DNA of 64,000 bases, from contig CM063295.1 in the NCBI GenBank assembly GCA_032173965.1, positions 3,968,001-4,032,000 of the forward strand, written 5' to 3'. Position 1 is the stretch's first letter. Each line of letters starts with the position of its first letter. Below are positions 37,610 through 51,400 of this stretch, one piece after another. The translations under genes were made by a program, and so were the position numbers. The notes under the pieces are model-generated. The model ran no database searches. It saw only the letters and a program-made list of their open reading frames with translations, and was not told where the DNA came from. The DNA comes from Sitta carolinensis (Eukaryota; Chordata; Aves; Passeriformes; Sittidae).

Positions 37610-37900
37610 ATTTCTTTATTAAAATTGTTCATAATAACATTAGATATCAGACTCGACTGAAGATAATGTTTGATTGTTAATGTTCTAGCCTTAACAATTG
37701 CAAACTGTTAATTGCTGTTAGAGAACAATTCATATGAATATTGATCTCAATCAGCTCAGCTGGATTTTTAGTGTTCTTCATAAAATGATGGCCAATTCTA
37801 ATAATAATTAGAAAAATGCATTTTCTAAAATGTACAGTGGTTGACTGGTCGGCAGAAAGATTTCAGTCAAAGTTTTGTGTGAACTATTTCATAAAAACCA
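37610..37900. other. Candidate conserved non-coding element
   Basis: An AT-rich but non-repetitive block dense in homeodomain-type cores: several TTAAT/ATTAG sites, an AACAATTG motif near 37.69 kb, GAACAATTCATATG near 37.73 kb (a SOX-like ACAAT core next to an octamer/POU-like CATATGAATATTG), and AATAATAATTAG near 37.80 kb. It has no open frame. The call is from motif density and repeat absence alone. Confidence 0.25.
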
Positions 37901-38320
37901 GCAAAAAACAGATCAGATAGTAACAGGATTCAGTTAAGGAATTCTGCATTTGCTGTTCATTTCTTTAGTCATTTTAGAGATAATTTGTCTTTTGAATCTA
38001 GATTTTTTTTTTTTTCTGTTCATTATATCAAAATGCTGCTTACCTATGGTTTACCAGTATTTTTAAATAGATTTCCTGAAGGGAAGATATATGTGTTGGG
38101 TTTTTTTGGCTAAGTTTTCGACATGTTTTGAAGCTATTGGTTAATTCTGTCTGCAGCCCTCTCTTGTTGTTTTGACTGCCACTCATGACAGTGTGGATCT
38201 GAAACGTGCAGCCAGTCTTGTGAATGGCAGATAGGAGCAAGGAAGTGCAAGGAGGAAAATCCTGAGTACTCAAAGGAAGGAACTTGTCAGCAGGTACTGT
38301 GTTCAAGTTCAGACAGAGGC

Positions 38321-38364
38321 TTTTTTTTTTTTTTTTTTCTTTTTGCTTTTTTTTTTTTTTTTTT
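38321..38364. repeat. Interrupted poly(T)
   Basis: T18 followed by a C, TTTTTGC, and a further 18-T run. Homopolymer tract without an associated element body. Confidence 0.85.
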
Positions 38365-38836
38365 CCTCTACCATTTTAGCATGAAATCAATGGGGAATGC
38401 ATAATTTTTTAGATGTGTCTGAGATTGCTCAGCAAATGGTCACCAATGAGACTCTCAGCTGCCACACAATCTGGCACAGCTCCTTTCTGCTCCATAGCTC
38501 CCAGTTGCATTCAGCCCACTGTCGATGTGATGCCTCTCTTTGGCTCCTTGCCCATCTGTTTTAGTAATTACTGTCATATAAACTGATATTTCTAGACTAG
38601 AAACCATGTTGTTGTGAGATAAGCCCGTTGGAGTTACCTTTTGTGACGTGTTCAAGCAGCTTACTGAATTCTTACTTTAAACTATAAAATTTGCATCAGC
38701 ATTTCCTACAATATATGGAGAAGGATACTATGATTTTTATTTTCTGTGAACACAAGGAATTATAATGAAATAGAATCAGATTTTGATAAAGCTTCCTTTT
38801 TATAATGGTTATGATACTTTCAGTTTTAGGTCTTAA

Positions 38837-38858
38837 TTTTTTTTTTTTTTTTTTTTTT
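38837..38858. repeat. Poly(T), 22 nt
   Basis: Uninterrupted T run directly followed by AGGGTCACAA. The TTTTTTAG end resembles a splice acceptor, but nothing coding follows. Confidence 0.8.
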
Positions 38859-39425
38859 AGGGTCACAATAAAAAACATTGTCCTTGAATAAAGTATTTGT
38901 GTTAATAAATTTTGGCAGACATAATTTTTGAAGTGTAAAATATACAGAGAAGTGGTTCACCCTATCCCAATCATCTGTTAGCACAACATGACCATCCAAA
39001 ATGACATCATTACACATGCCAGCTAAGGCACAGAGATTTCAGGAGGGCAGAAGAGCAGCTTTATTCTGACAGAAATTGAGTAGAATCAAAGGTGAGTTAA
39101 AAGAAAGGCTCAGACAGCATCTTATCACCAACTTAACCCATTAACAGCCCCCGGGGCAACGGCAGAGGAGCCAACACAAATATCAGTGGAGTGTGCCAAG
39201 GAGCCAGATGCCATCACTGCAGCATCTCTGCCTCAGCTTGGCATCTGTGCCTGCAGCCTGCCAGCCACAGAGGCACGGAGAGCTGGGCAGGCAGCCCTGG
39301 GTGGGGCTGCAGAGAAAGGGCTGCTCTCATCCCCCTTGCCTCTCTTCATGGCAGGGGTCTTGGCTGGCATTGGGAAAGTTGGTAATGAGAGTAGGGAGAA
39401 CTCGGGCATTTCCATACACACATAA

Positions 39426-39548
39426 TTATATATATATATATATTAGAGAGAGAGAGAGATTAGATAGATAGAGATGGATAAGATGGATGGATGATAGAAG
39501 ATGGATATGGATGGATAGGATGGATGATAGATAGATATAGATAGATAG

Positions 39549-39623
<75 letters not shown>

Positions 39624-39632
39624 TGGATAGAT

Positions 39633-39672
<40 letters not shown>

Positions 39673-39674
39673 GA
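39426..39674. repeat. Compound (TA)n(GA)n(GATA)n microsatellite
   Basis: The tract starts with a TA run (39427-39442), then a GA run (39445-39459), then imperfect GATA/GATG units, then a pure GATA block of about 18 units (39549-39622), then a GTGGATAG break and about nine further GATA units. On the minus strand it reads as TATC repeats and gives a spurious Tyr-Leu-Ser-Ile peptide. The long pure core predicts high length polymorphism. Confidence 0.95.
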
Positions 39675-41679
39675 TGATAGGATGTTTAGATATGAAATAA
39701 AATACTTAGGTGTGAGCATTTGGACAGATTGGACCAGAAAAGGGGAGAGATCAGGGAAGGAGATTTAACAAACTAGAGTGAAGTAAAACCAGAACACATG
39801 ATAAGACTATGAATATAAATGTTTTCTTTCCATTCATCCTAAAGTGCTTATTTTATTTTTTGAATAGTGCAGCTTCAATAATTTCTCTAACTTTTCCCAA
39901 GCCACATCTGCTCAGTAGCCAAACTTTCTCTTTGCAATGGCATTCCACATAGGCAGGTTCAAAGCATCTGGCACATTTAATTTTTAGGATTTAAACCAAA
40001 TTCTTTTATGTCATTATTGACATCATTCTGTTACACCTGAATAATATATTTATATATACATCCAAATATTGATTGATCGCTTCTTTTTAAATTTAGTGCT
40101 CTTATTTTGGTAGGAATAATTTCTAGCCATGCTATCAGTACTCAGGCTTCTCACAGTGGACCTAACCAATCTAAAGCATTCAAAAGAGCATTTGCAATAG
40201 TTTGAGTGGCCTCCAGTGATGGTGAGGCCACTGAAAACTGCACACTGACCCTAGGAACTGGGAGCCTTTCCCATTAGCCAGTAATTAGCTGTCCATGCAT
40301 TCAATTATCAGGTGCAAATAGCTGCATGTGTGTGGGTTGGGTAGGGGATAAACATCATGACACTGGATAACTTTCACTTCTGTTTTCAAGACGGAATGTT
40401 CAGTAGTGTGGAAAAATCTGTGTGAAGCAGGGTTCCTGTGATCAGGCAAAATCTTTTTTTCTTTCTTTTTGTTTTTAAGTGAAAGTAGCACAGTAGTAAA
40501 TATGAAATGAGTCCTAATTAATTCAGGGGAAACTCGTTAAATATATATTGATCAGAGAGACATTTGATATGAGCTGTAGATTTAAAACATTACTTTCCAA
40601 GGCTTAAAAAATGTTGACGGGATATTTGGTTTATGATTCAGCTGTCAAAGATGGCTGGAAAAGCCCAATTTAGGGCAGACAATAACGGGTTTTGAGGAAC
40701 ACATGTTCCCTCCGTTACCCCATGGACAGAGCAAGGCTTCTTTTTTGTGTGGTAGTGCTGCACTCTGAAATGAAACACAGTGGGTAGGAGGAGGCTGAAA
40801 AGACTTGGGAAGCAAGCATCTGTCTTGGAACGAAAGGATTTTTCCCCCTTCAAGTTTCAATATTGTATGTTTGTCATGCATTGAGAACATGCTAAAGCTG
40901 TTAAAAAGATACCACTGTCACAGCATGAGGAATGATGAGTAAGAGCAAAGTTGTGTCTAGAGTCGGTCTGGACAAAAGAGGATTATTGCTCTCTGAGTTC
41001 TTATTAAAACCTTCAGGTCCAGATTTTTAGGTTCAGTAATCATTGCTGAGAAAAAAGAAATAGCAATATTTAATCGTAAATGTCATTTTCTTTTTAGCAG
41101 CAGGGTTTTACAGTTTTTAATAAATTATAAATATTTTGACAGGAGGATAGAATTGGCATTGTGCAATTTAAGGTTTTTATGTCATAAGAGATCCAAATGC
41201 ATAGATCTTTATAGTTATTTCAGAGTATCTTCAGATGCCTTATCCTAGAATAAAGTCTTTATCATTGGGTTTTGAATTTCCAAGTGTGTCATGACTAAAA
41301 TATTTTAGCTTGGCAGAATTATCTTTGAGTCATTCATTCTTTCTTCATTCTCTTCCTTATTATAGATGGTCTAAATGTGTTCACCTTTTTACGCTTCAGA
41401 GCTTCACAGACTTCACTCCCTAAACCTCGCCACGTAAACTCAAAATGTTTTTTCCTTTTATTCTTTCTTGATGTGTTCATATATTTTTTTTAATTAATTT
41501 GTAGCACAGGCAGTTGAAGGTTCTGATTATCAGAGGGATGATCTACAACTGAATGTTTAAAGATTTAAAAGCAATATGCCACAGAGGCTTGAGTAATTTG
41601 ACATTTGTTTGGTAGTGGATGAAGGGTAAGTGGCTGATTATTCCAACACTCAGCAGAAGACTTGGGGTTTTGGTCTGAT
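39675..41679. other. AT-rich non-coding stretch, no gene seen
   Basis: Unassigned unique sequence. No exon, recognised repeat or unusual composition stands out. Confidence 0.5.
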
Positions 41680-41955
41680 GGAATAACAGACTGACACAGG
41701 CTGGAGGGGGCTCTGGGTATTGCTGAGTCCATCCAGTGCACACAGCAGGATCAGCTGTAGGAGGGGGTACCCAGGCACCAGGCTTGGGGTGCTCCATGAA
41801 CTCATAACCAGTATGGAAACCAGTGTGGAAACCACCAGTATGGAAACACAGTTCCCCTGCCTGGTGGATTGTCCTCCCAGGAGTCAGGTTCTGGGGACTG
41901 TGAGCAGGCTGTAGTCACTCAGCCTGTGCCCACTGCCCCTTCTACTCTGCCTGGC
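41680..41955 (-). mobile_element. Degenerate CR1 LINE fragment, minus strand
   Basis: The plus strand reads like an inverted CR1 3' end: GAATAACAGACTGACACAGG, then GGCTGGAGGGGGCTCTGG, a TGAGTCCATCCAGTGCACAC block, and AGCAGGATCAGCT, corresponding to the 'atcatccagtccaa...aagcaggatcacct' CR1 region in reverse. Further on, TCAGCCTGTGCCCACTGCCC matches the 'agtttgtgcccattgcccc' CR1 block. A small internal CCAGTATGGAAA direct repeat (41808-41848) interrupts it. The copy is diverged and non-coding. Confidence 0.6.
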
Positions 41956-42400
41956 CGGTGCTGAGAGTGTCTGCCTGCACCTCGTGTCCCCCTCCTTCAG
42001 GAGTTCTGTGCATGGCTGAGGTCCCTCGAGCCTTCTCTCCCTGCCTGAGCATTCCCAGCTGTCCCAGCCCCTCCTGCAGCTCTCATGCCCCCTTCCCATT
42101 CCCGGAGCCACCCTCTGGTGCTGGGCTGGCACAGCCCCCGGTGTGGCCCCACCACTCGGGGCTGGAGGGGAAGGATGGAAGGATCCATCCCCTGGGATCT
42201 GCTCCCCAGGCCCTTCCTGACACCCCAGGCTGTGCCAAGTGTGCTTTGCAGCCAGGGCACTGTCAGCCCCTGTTCACTCATCCTCCTGCTCCTCCAGCTC
42301 CTTTTCCCCAAAGCCTGTTGTTCCCCAGCCTCCCCCAGCTGATCTTTCCATCCTCTTCCTTGCCAGACTGCATCGCTTTGAGTGAATTTTCAGCAGTACT
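41956..42400. other. GC- and C-rich segment, unassigned
   Basis: This segment is clearly richer in C and G than its surroundings, with many CCCC and CTCC runs on the plus strand. It follows the CR1 fragment directly and could be a further part of a repeat or a separate old insertion. Open frames of up to 155 codons (41958-42425, plus) give low-complexity Pro/Ser/Cys-rich peptides without a recognisable domain and overlap open frames on the other strand. I do not call a gene. Confidence 0.4.
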
Positions 42401-45400
42401 AGTTTGTAGGGTTGTATTGCTTTGAGTAATGGTTTAAGTCTGATTTTAAGTTGGTTTTTTTCTTCTCCCAGTCGCTTGGGAATTTATCACTCCCAGAGCA
42501 TTCCTGTATTCTGTGATTAATAAATATTCCTGGTGTTTTGTGATTTGCAGTTCATAGGACAAATTGTTCAAACATCTTATTACTGTTTCATTAAACCCCT
42601 TTTTATATGCTGTATCACAAAGATATTTTGAACTCTAATAGACATTGGTGCTTTATAGTATTCATGCTGTATAATATTCACGTTGTTTAAATGTTTTACC
42701 TTTTCTTTTGCTTTACATTTCTCTCTTATCTCAGAGATACCATATCCTACAATTTTTTATCCCTGATTATTTGGAAATCAACACATAATTCATATGGCTC
42801 AATTGCTGTCATTGATGTACTCAAATAACAGTTATGGCTATTAAAGAAAAATTATTAAGAACTCAATGCCTTAAATTTCAGTGACACTCTGCTGCCTTAT
42901 CATCCTTTTGAAACCCCAGGACAAAAACTTTAGATGATTATCTTTTAAATGTGAATGAGTTGGAGGAAGGATGAACCAAGCAGGGGCAAAGCTTCTGAGT
43001 AATAAAAGAAGTTTTAATGTACTTTAAACTGGCAAAAATGTTAGTGGTCTTTTTTTGGCATGTACAATGCTCTATTTCTGTGGCTGTAGGTTGGAAACAG
43101 ATTGGATGTCAGACTGATTGTCAGCATTTGTGTTCACGGCTTTTACATGTGGGTGGTTTCTCCAGTAAAGAATTTTGCATTTATTGTAAAAAAATAGTAA
43201 GGTAATTTTCCTATAGCTGGTTATAAGGTATAATTGATGTTTAACAAGGTTTGGAAAACTTACCTTCTGTTTCAAAGGGAAGGGACTCCTGAAACATAAT
43301 TCACTATGAGAATATTTGAACCAACAGACTGAATGTAAAATCTTTGATGTGTCCTGAAAGGATTTGATAGGATAACTTTAAAGTAGCTTCAGATTTTGTC
43401 TTTCCTCTCTGTTACTTCTATCACAATAAAGATAAATTACTGTATGCTCGAATAATCATCTACTGAATCAATATATGTGCCTTTTAACACCAATTAGGAG
43501 GTGGTAGTGTATAATCTTTGCTGGTTTTATACTTTATCTTTTTGATCTACCCTATCATCACACTTTGGAATAAGAGTTTTGTGTTCTGGCTCCCTGGAAC
43601 ATTTTGAGCGTGTCATTTCCCACTTCTCAAAGAGATGAATTCTCAAAGTTCTCCTGGGTCAGGTAATTAAGAGCTCTGTTCGAGGAGTTCTGTGAAATAT
43701 GGGCCAAAGAAAACAGTCCAGTTTTCCTGGACAGCCCTGGGGCTGTGTTTTCCCTCTCTAGTCAGTGCTCCATCCTTGGTCATCAAAACCCTTTTCTCGT
43801 GAGACAACAGCTGGTGAAGTGCCTGAGCATCACCTGGAGTCCTGCCCAGAGGTGTGCCACAGCCACCAAGAGCCACCTCTGAACCATTTGTGTGTTGGAT
43901 CAATCCTGGTTATGCAAATCTTACAGTGTAATTCGTATTTGTTTGCCTACAAATATGCTTTAAATCAGAGCCACTTTGCAGGTAGACGTTTAGTTGATGA
44001 CAGGCTTTATTTTGTTTGTTTGTTTTGCTTAAATAGAACATGAAATCATACTTAACTGTAGGTTTATACTACATCAACAAACGTTTGTTAAATTGCTACA
44101 GAGATCATCACGAAAGGAGAAAGATTTGAGCTGGAGCTGTTGATTCTCTGACATTTCAATGGCTTGGTATGTTTAGCTGCTCTGAAGCAAATTTAAAAAG
44201 GTTACTATGCAAAAGGTTTGATGGTTATACTCAGAATAGCTGGCAGAACAAGAGAGCAAAAGTTAGGGACAAGTGGAAAATTTCAGGCTGAATAAGCATG
44301 AAAAGTGTTTCTGCCTTGGTAGATGCAGTAAAGCCTAACAGCAGCAGCATTTTGGGGCTAATGCTGTAAAAAATCCCAATCATAGGAAACTCAGGAAGAG
44401 CAGCACTGCCCTGAGCAAGGAGGTGAGCTCAGTGAAGCCTGTGCTTTAAAAGTTAGATGAAAGAACAAATGGTGGTGATTATAGAAAAAAAAAATATTTT
44501 TTGAGACCATTTAATTTGTGATGTTCATTTCTAATAAAATATCTTCTTTTACATATTTATTTTTATGGTGAGGGTTTATATGTCTTTGTAAAGGAAGAAT
44601 ACTGAAAAAGAATCTTTCAAAGATATTTTGTGTCTTACTGTGTGAAATAACTTGCTCTACTGTTGGCTATTCTATAGCGTGGGTAATTCAGATAAACATT
44701 CAAGGTGTGTAAAGATATTTTTGTCTAAACAGTCCAAATCTGAGGGTTGTTTTCTACTATGTTTCTTTGTCTCCTGCTTTTGTTTAGTTTGATGATTTAG
44801 GGGGGATAAGTTCTCTCAGCCTTATCCAGCTCTGCGTGAATTCAGATTGTTCATCAGATAATAGATAACAAAACAAATGTGCCAAACAGTATAAAGCTAA
44901 AATGACAAAAAATGCAGTTGAAATTGAGAGAAATATAGAAGCAGGGCAAAATATGAACTAATAAATCCTGCATGAAAGCATCTAAATACTTAATATTACT
45001 TGTGTAAAGCTTTTGTTTTGCCATGAAAGACCTGAAATATAATAGTTCTTTGGTCTGTCTAGAATATAAATAATGGGATGACAGCATCATTCTGAAGTTC
45101 ATGCATGTTTTTAAAGTGATTTAATGTTCTCCTATAGTTTCAATTTTATCCAGATGCCTTATTCAGTCACACCAAAAGCACATTACTGAACATTTTATTT
45201 ATCATTCTGTGCAGCTTAATTCACTTGCAAGTCAGAACTGCACTGCTTTCAGCTGAGCTGCACTTCACACCTGTTTGGAGAAAGAAAAAGATTGAGGTGG
45301 TTTTTTGTTTCAGTCTGAGATTTCTGAGGATGCTTTTTCTTGAAATAGACTCATCAGAGTAGCAGGCTTCTGCCACAAATCTTGCATGCTGTGTGCAATT

Positions 45401-48400
45401 CATGATTAATTTTTCCCTTATTAACTGGATTTTAGTATACCACTTCTCTCATCTATACATTTCAAGGGAACAAACTCCCTTTAGCAAACTACATTTTATT
45501 CATCTCGGCAAAATCTGAAAACAACCTCCAAATTTCTAATGCCTTTGTAATTTTTGTGTTTAAGAGTCAATTATCTTGCCTTGCTTTTTTTACATTCATT
45601 GACATGAGGAATTCTTTGAGGAATTCAGTAGGTGGGACACTTAGATCACACAGTGACTGTGTGGGTACTGGCTTGTGAAGAATTCTCCCACTTTCTAATC
45701 AGTTCTGGCTTAGAATTTTTCTTAGAGGTAATTATCCCCAGTAAATCCAGTCAAGGTCCTGCTTGAATAATTAAAATATTTTCTTCACAATTATTTGTTT
45801 GAAGTAGAATGTTTGTGTTTTTTTCATAATTTCAGAGAATTATGACTAATCACTGGGTTAATTTTTGAAACTACAAGGTGCCCACATTTCAGTAGAAGAA
45901 GAAATTATCCTTTCATGTATTTTCTAGTGTTTAAAAACCTTCTAGCACTTGGAGATGAAAGCAATGAATAAGATCACATATTTAATTGAAGGATATCACA
46001 TTTTTGAGATCACTTGTACCTGGAGAAAACTGCCATTTTATCCTTATGATTTCCTTGCAGAATGATCAGGAGCTGTCACTGACAAACAAATGTTTTTTTT
46101 TTTCTCTCCAGTGCCTCTGAATGCAAGTATCAATACCAAAGAACAGCAGCCTCGATGGTGGGGTCCCCTCTGGGGAATTTCAGTGCTCTGCCCTCACCTG
46201 TGCCCAGGTGAGGAGGGGCTCTCTTGGGTGCTCACCTGGGCTCACCTGCTACTTCATCTCCTCTGTGCAATAAAGGATATTTTTATAACTCCTCTGTAAA
46301 GAGCCACTTAAACCCACATTTTAAGCAAGTTAAAAGTGATGGATTTTGCCTTCTCTTCAGCTCTTTGTGTCCCCCCAGTTTTACAGTAAATTAGGCAGCT
46401 TAAAAAAACATGACTTCCATATGCAGTTAATGTGGGATTGTTTCTCATCTCACTGTTGTCTTTCTCATGATCCTCACCAGAGGTTAGAAGGCACAGATTT
46501 TAGTAACATGTTGCAGGAATTATTATGTCACAGCTTACTTTTGGAAAGAAACTATCACTTTGTTTTTCCAGAATTCACATTTCTGCTGAAGGTAGCATGG
46601 CTTGCTTCACACAGCTGCCATTTGGAATGATTTTCCTACTTCTTAAATATTAATATCAAATCAAATCTCAGTCCATGTATCTTGCTCCTGTATTGTTTGA
46701 CTCAATGTCATTTTATACCCTCTTAAACTTCTTTTAAGATTTTGACACTTTATCATTAATCAAATGAATCTATTAAGAATCTATTAATGGAAGATGACCA
46801 TTTGAAATTTTCTGTACAAAATCAACTCAACTTGCAAGCACTGACATGGAATTCAGCTTGAATTTTTGATCTTTTCTTTTTTCAGGCTCTTTGTATGTCA
46901 AGGGAAAAAAAATGCTGTAGCCTGTTCTGAAATAGTGTGCCACATGCACATAAAAATATATCATAATTGGCATAACTGCAATTTAGTTGTAAGGACAGAA
47001 TTCCTATTAGGAATCTACATATCATATTAGCCAAACAGTATCCATCCTGTAGTATGTTATTTTGGTAACACGATAGCTGGATTTGAAATGGAAGCCAAAG
47101 GTCAGAGTTGGCAGCAGAATGGGAATTAGCTAATCACATTTTCCTTCCTGTCACTGACCTCATCCCTCTCCAGTCCCCACTACAACTGTCTGTGGTGGAG
47201 CAAGTGTGGAAACCCTGCTAAAATATGTTTGTGCTACTTCATTTTTTTTAACTTCCAGTGAAAGTTTTCAGAGTGCATATCAGCCTTTTTTGTTTGGGGG
47301 GGATGGCACTAAACCAAAACTAAACCAAGCATTTGATGAGTAGGGATCAGTAAATTTGTTGTATTAAATATATGAGTAATTTTCATTTTTCAGATGGTCT
47401 CTCTCAGTTTTTTAAATTATATTAGCAAATACTGCATTTACAATTACAACAGAAAAGACAATAGTAAATTAAAATGTTCATCTCTCAAAAAAGCCCATTA
47501 TTCCCTGCATTGCCTTCCTCACTGCCAGTAGGAAACCTGTGTTTGTAAACTTACTTTCAGAAAGTCACACAGTCATTATTTAACAATAAAGCTCCATGGA
47601 AATTATATGTAAGGTTGAGGACTTGGAGTACTTGAATTTTTCTTGTTCTGAAAACCATAAATTCCTAAATTTCAACTTTGTTTTGTCTCCAGGCATATAA
47701 TGTGCACACTTACCGGCACATAAATTAAAATTACATGGGACACAAGTAAAGCTGGGTTTAGTTTGACTAAGGAGATGCAGAAACCAGCATTAATTCCTGG
47801 TAGTGATAGCACACCAGAAATGGTGTATAACTATAAAACGACTCCCAGAAGTTAGTGGGTTGAAATCCCATGCCTTTGTCTCTTCAGAGCATCTCTCCCA
47901 TCCCAGTGCAGATGGGGCTGTGTGTGCAGCTGATGCTTCTGCCCCTGGCTCACCATTCCAAGGTTTTGTTGGAGCAGGGATGAATGCTGGAGAACAAAAA
48001 AGAGTGAAGGAAAGCAGGGAACCAAAGATTTCTTATTTAGTGATTCAGTCTTTCCAGTGTTGTTTTGCCTAGGTGTATGCTCAGCTGACTGAGGGAGGGT
48101 CAGAGTGAAACAGCCAGGATATTTAAATTCTAATTACACAGATAAACTTGGTTCTGGTGTTTTGCAGGCTTTATTATTTAGTTCAGAGTCTTAATAAATT
48201 ATGTAATTTATTTTGTAATTATTGATATATAAAATCCTTTAGGGGTGGGTAATATGAAAAGAGTAAAAACTTCAAAGTTTCTCCAGTAGTTAGCACTGTG
48301 TACAACTTCATTTTGTTGATCAAATTTTTGCTTTCAGTTTACAAGTAACTAATATCTAGAGCAATCTCAGAACTGAGCAAATTCTTCTTCTTGTGTAGTA

Positions 48401-51400
48401 TTTTTCAGTGAAGGTGAATGCTGGGGAGAACCTATTAACTCAGATTTTTGTGTAAAGTATTAGCATTTGCAGTTTGTCTATGACTTTAGGAGTGTAAGTT
48501 TTCTTTATATGAACATCATTTGCCATTATAGAGGCCATAGGTTGGGTTTTCCTGGATTGTTTTATCTCTTAGTAATACATCTCATAATTTCCTAACTAAC
48601 AATGATTTTTCTTAAGCACTCTTTAAAAGCATTTTTGTAGAGAACCTGATATTCATCAACAGGATTAAAGTGGCTGATGAATTATGCAGCAAGGCTGTCT
48701 AGCTCCTTGACTAAGTATTTTATGACAATTGAATTATTTTGGCAAGATTTAGGTAAATAAGATTGTTCAAGTTTGTTTGTTTCAAATACATTTCTTTCTA
48801 TATTATTTCAGTCTTGAAAATCATATTTTTTTCAGCACTAGGTGCTGAAATATTTAAGTAAGAAGGAGGCGTACACGAAAGCACACCTTAACTTTAATTC
48901 AAGAGAAATTTTTGAGGATCAGTGGTGTGTACCTGGTGTAAGTAATTATCCAGTCCCACAACTGCCCTTCTTTTAGTACTATTTTATTGCAGAAGAAGAT
49001 AAAATTAGATACAACGATAAACTTACAATGTAGATTAACCTGAAATGCATCACTAAATTCTTGAGAAAAATGTTCCTGCTGCCTTCTCTGCAGCACTGCA
49101 GGTGTTTTGTGTTCAGAGAGCCAGGACTGGGCTCACTGAGTGCTCCTGCTTCCATCAGTTCCAGGGAGTTTGGATCAGGGGAAATGGAGGATGAAACGAT
49201 GCTACAGATGTTTTACTGTTTGTTATTTGTAGTCTAGCTGCTGGGTTTAGTTAGGCTGGCGTTTGTTGTTCTGCTGTTTTGTTCATCTGTGGGATCCTGA
49301 AATTGCCCTGTCTAGAGATTACTGGTGAGTCCTAGCATTTAATTTTGCTGTTATTCCAGTGAAGACAGTTCCAAGATTTGATATTTTAGCTTTTTGTTAG
49401 GTAAGATTGTGACACCCCAGAAATGTTTCTTATCAGGATCAGGAAATGTAGTTTTGATACCAATAATACTGGTCTCGAGTAAAAATTCAAGATCCAGTGG
49501 TAAAACTGCATCTATAATGCACATAGCATAGCAGGTCCTGTGAGATCTGTGCTGCACCTCACTGAGGGTGGAGGGATTTTTGTGCACAGGGAGAGGAGCT
49601 CTGTGCCTTTGGGGTGCCCTTTCAAGTCAGAGGGAAGCACAAAATGAGGTTTGCAGTTAGGGGTGGAACCCTTTGTGTGCAGGTGGGCTGATGGGGGCAC
49701 CTGGCTGAGCTTCCCAGCTGATCCCAGTGAGTGTCCTGCAATCTCCAGCAGGACTGGCACCTGTGGTGGGAGGAGCCCTGGATCCTGCTGGGACAGAGCT
49801 CATCCCAGCTTTGGCACAGTTAGAACTTGCACTGGGCTCACTTTGGTTCTGAGGAGCAGCGGCTGTGGGAGCATTTGATGTGAGTAACTTTGCAATTTAC
49901 CTGATTTTAAATGTTGGCTTTGTTTCTGTAATAATGCAATTCCAAAGAATTGTGGGTTTTTACTTAATATGGATGGTTTATGGAGGTTTTCCTGAACTTT
50001 AAGGAAAGTTACTTTTAAAGTCTTGGCTTTGTATTGCTTTGGACAACCACTACAAAAGCATGTTACTCGGAGCTTGCCAGTCCTCTGTCCCTTAATTAAA
50101 ATACAGTATTTGCTAATGAATAATTTCATCTGCTTGAGGTATGTTTTTCTGCATTTTTTGAGCAGAAATTGAGCATAAGTTTTGGAGTCGTACTCTTTCT
50201 AGAAGCATGCCCAGGCTCTTCCTGAAGAGGAGGGCACCTGCTTCCCCATGCTGGCTTTAACTTGCCTCTTGGGCCTGAGAAATGCTTCTGCTCCTTTTGT
50301 GCTCTTGGGTTGTCCATGGAGAAGCCTTTCCAGAAGAAAAGTTGGGTTTGGTGGGTGAAGCTATGAAATATTAGGCTGGGGAGTTAAGTCAGGCTCAAAT
50401 GGGTTCTCTGTGTGTAAGAGCAGTTGGAGCCCATTGTGGGAGGGCTGGGAGCCCCAGGACAACAGTCTGTAGGGTTTTGTGTTGTGTGTGAGTGCATTGA
50501 GCACCATATGCTCAGGCACTTTATTAACATGTGTTCTCTGACCTCACCGAGCCTCTCTGACTCCACCAGCTGAATTTCGTGTATCGTTTAGGTCTGCTGA
50601 AAAGACCATATTCACATAAAAGCAATTCTTTAAATCCCCTTAAGTCTTTTTTTTTGTTGTTTTTTCCTTTTTTATTATTTTTCTTTTTGTAAGTTTTGGT
50701 ATTGTTTTATGTAGTTTTAATGAATAAATAATGCTATTTATATTAAAATAAATCGTGTTGTATGAATATCATATTGAGAGATAACAAAGCAAGGCAGAAT
50801 TTCCTCACAAAATATATCAGCTATGAGAGGATCCAGTCTCAATTTTTATATGGTCAGAATTAAGCCAAAACCAAACGATTTTGCTTGGTGTCTTTCAGAT
50901 TTATATTTTAATCTCAGAGTCTTTGGAGGCACTCCATAAATATGAGTTAGAAAGTGCAAAACCAATTCAGGTGCACTAAAACTAAGTTAAAATTGAAGAC
51001 TAATTTATTTTCAATTTTCTGTGTCAGTTTCTTTAATTTAAATACTTGTAGTAATTGTTTAATTATAGCATTAAAAATTTGATATTGTGAAATTTTTTCT
51101 TGAAATGATTTTGGATTTCATGAGAAATTCTAAATCTTAAAGGAACAGATAAAACCAAAGTCTCTTAACTGGAGAACTAGTTTTGATAGGGCTAAAATAA
51201 TTCAAGAAGAGCAAAGAGAAAGCCTTATTTATGTGCATAAGAACATTTCAAAGAGAACTTTGTTAAATTTTTCTCCCCTTCAAAGTACATGAATATGAAT
51301 AAGTTTATGGGGAGGAGAATTTTCGTGTCAAGTGAAAGGGAAAAAGGGGAACTGGTCTCTCGGAGGTTTTGTTACTTGGAATTTGAGGCAAAGATTCTCC

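Larger units (their letters stand above)
35426..39425. other. Non-coding stretch, no gene seen
   Basis: Holds the TA hairpin-type repeat at 36.47 kb, T-runs near 36.26, 36.79, 38.0, 38.32 and 38.84 kb, a GC-richer patch at 37.11-37.45 kb with no recognisable exon, and a candidate conserved block at 37.61-37.90 kb. No CR1 or LTR is recognised here. Confidence 0.5.

Noticed and set aside
38837..38862. Poly(T) followed by AG as a splice acceptor
   Set aside because: No open segment with a donor follows; homopolymer tracts produce such patterns by chance.
41958..42425. 155-codon Pro/Ser-rich plus-strand frame
   Set aside because: It lies in a C-rich segment next to a CR1 fragment, with an overlapping frame on the minus strand, and shows no domain or splice context.
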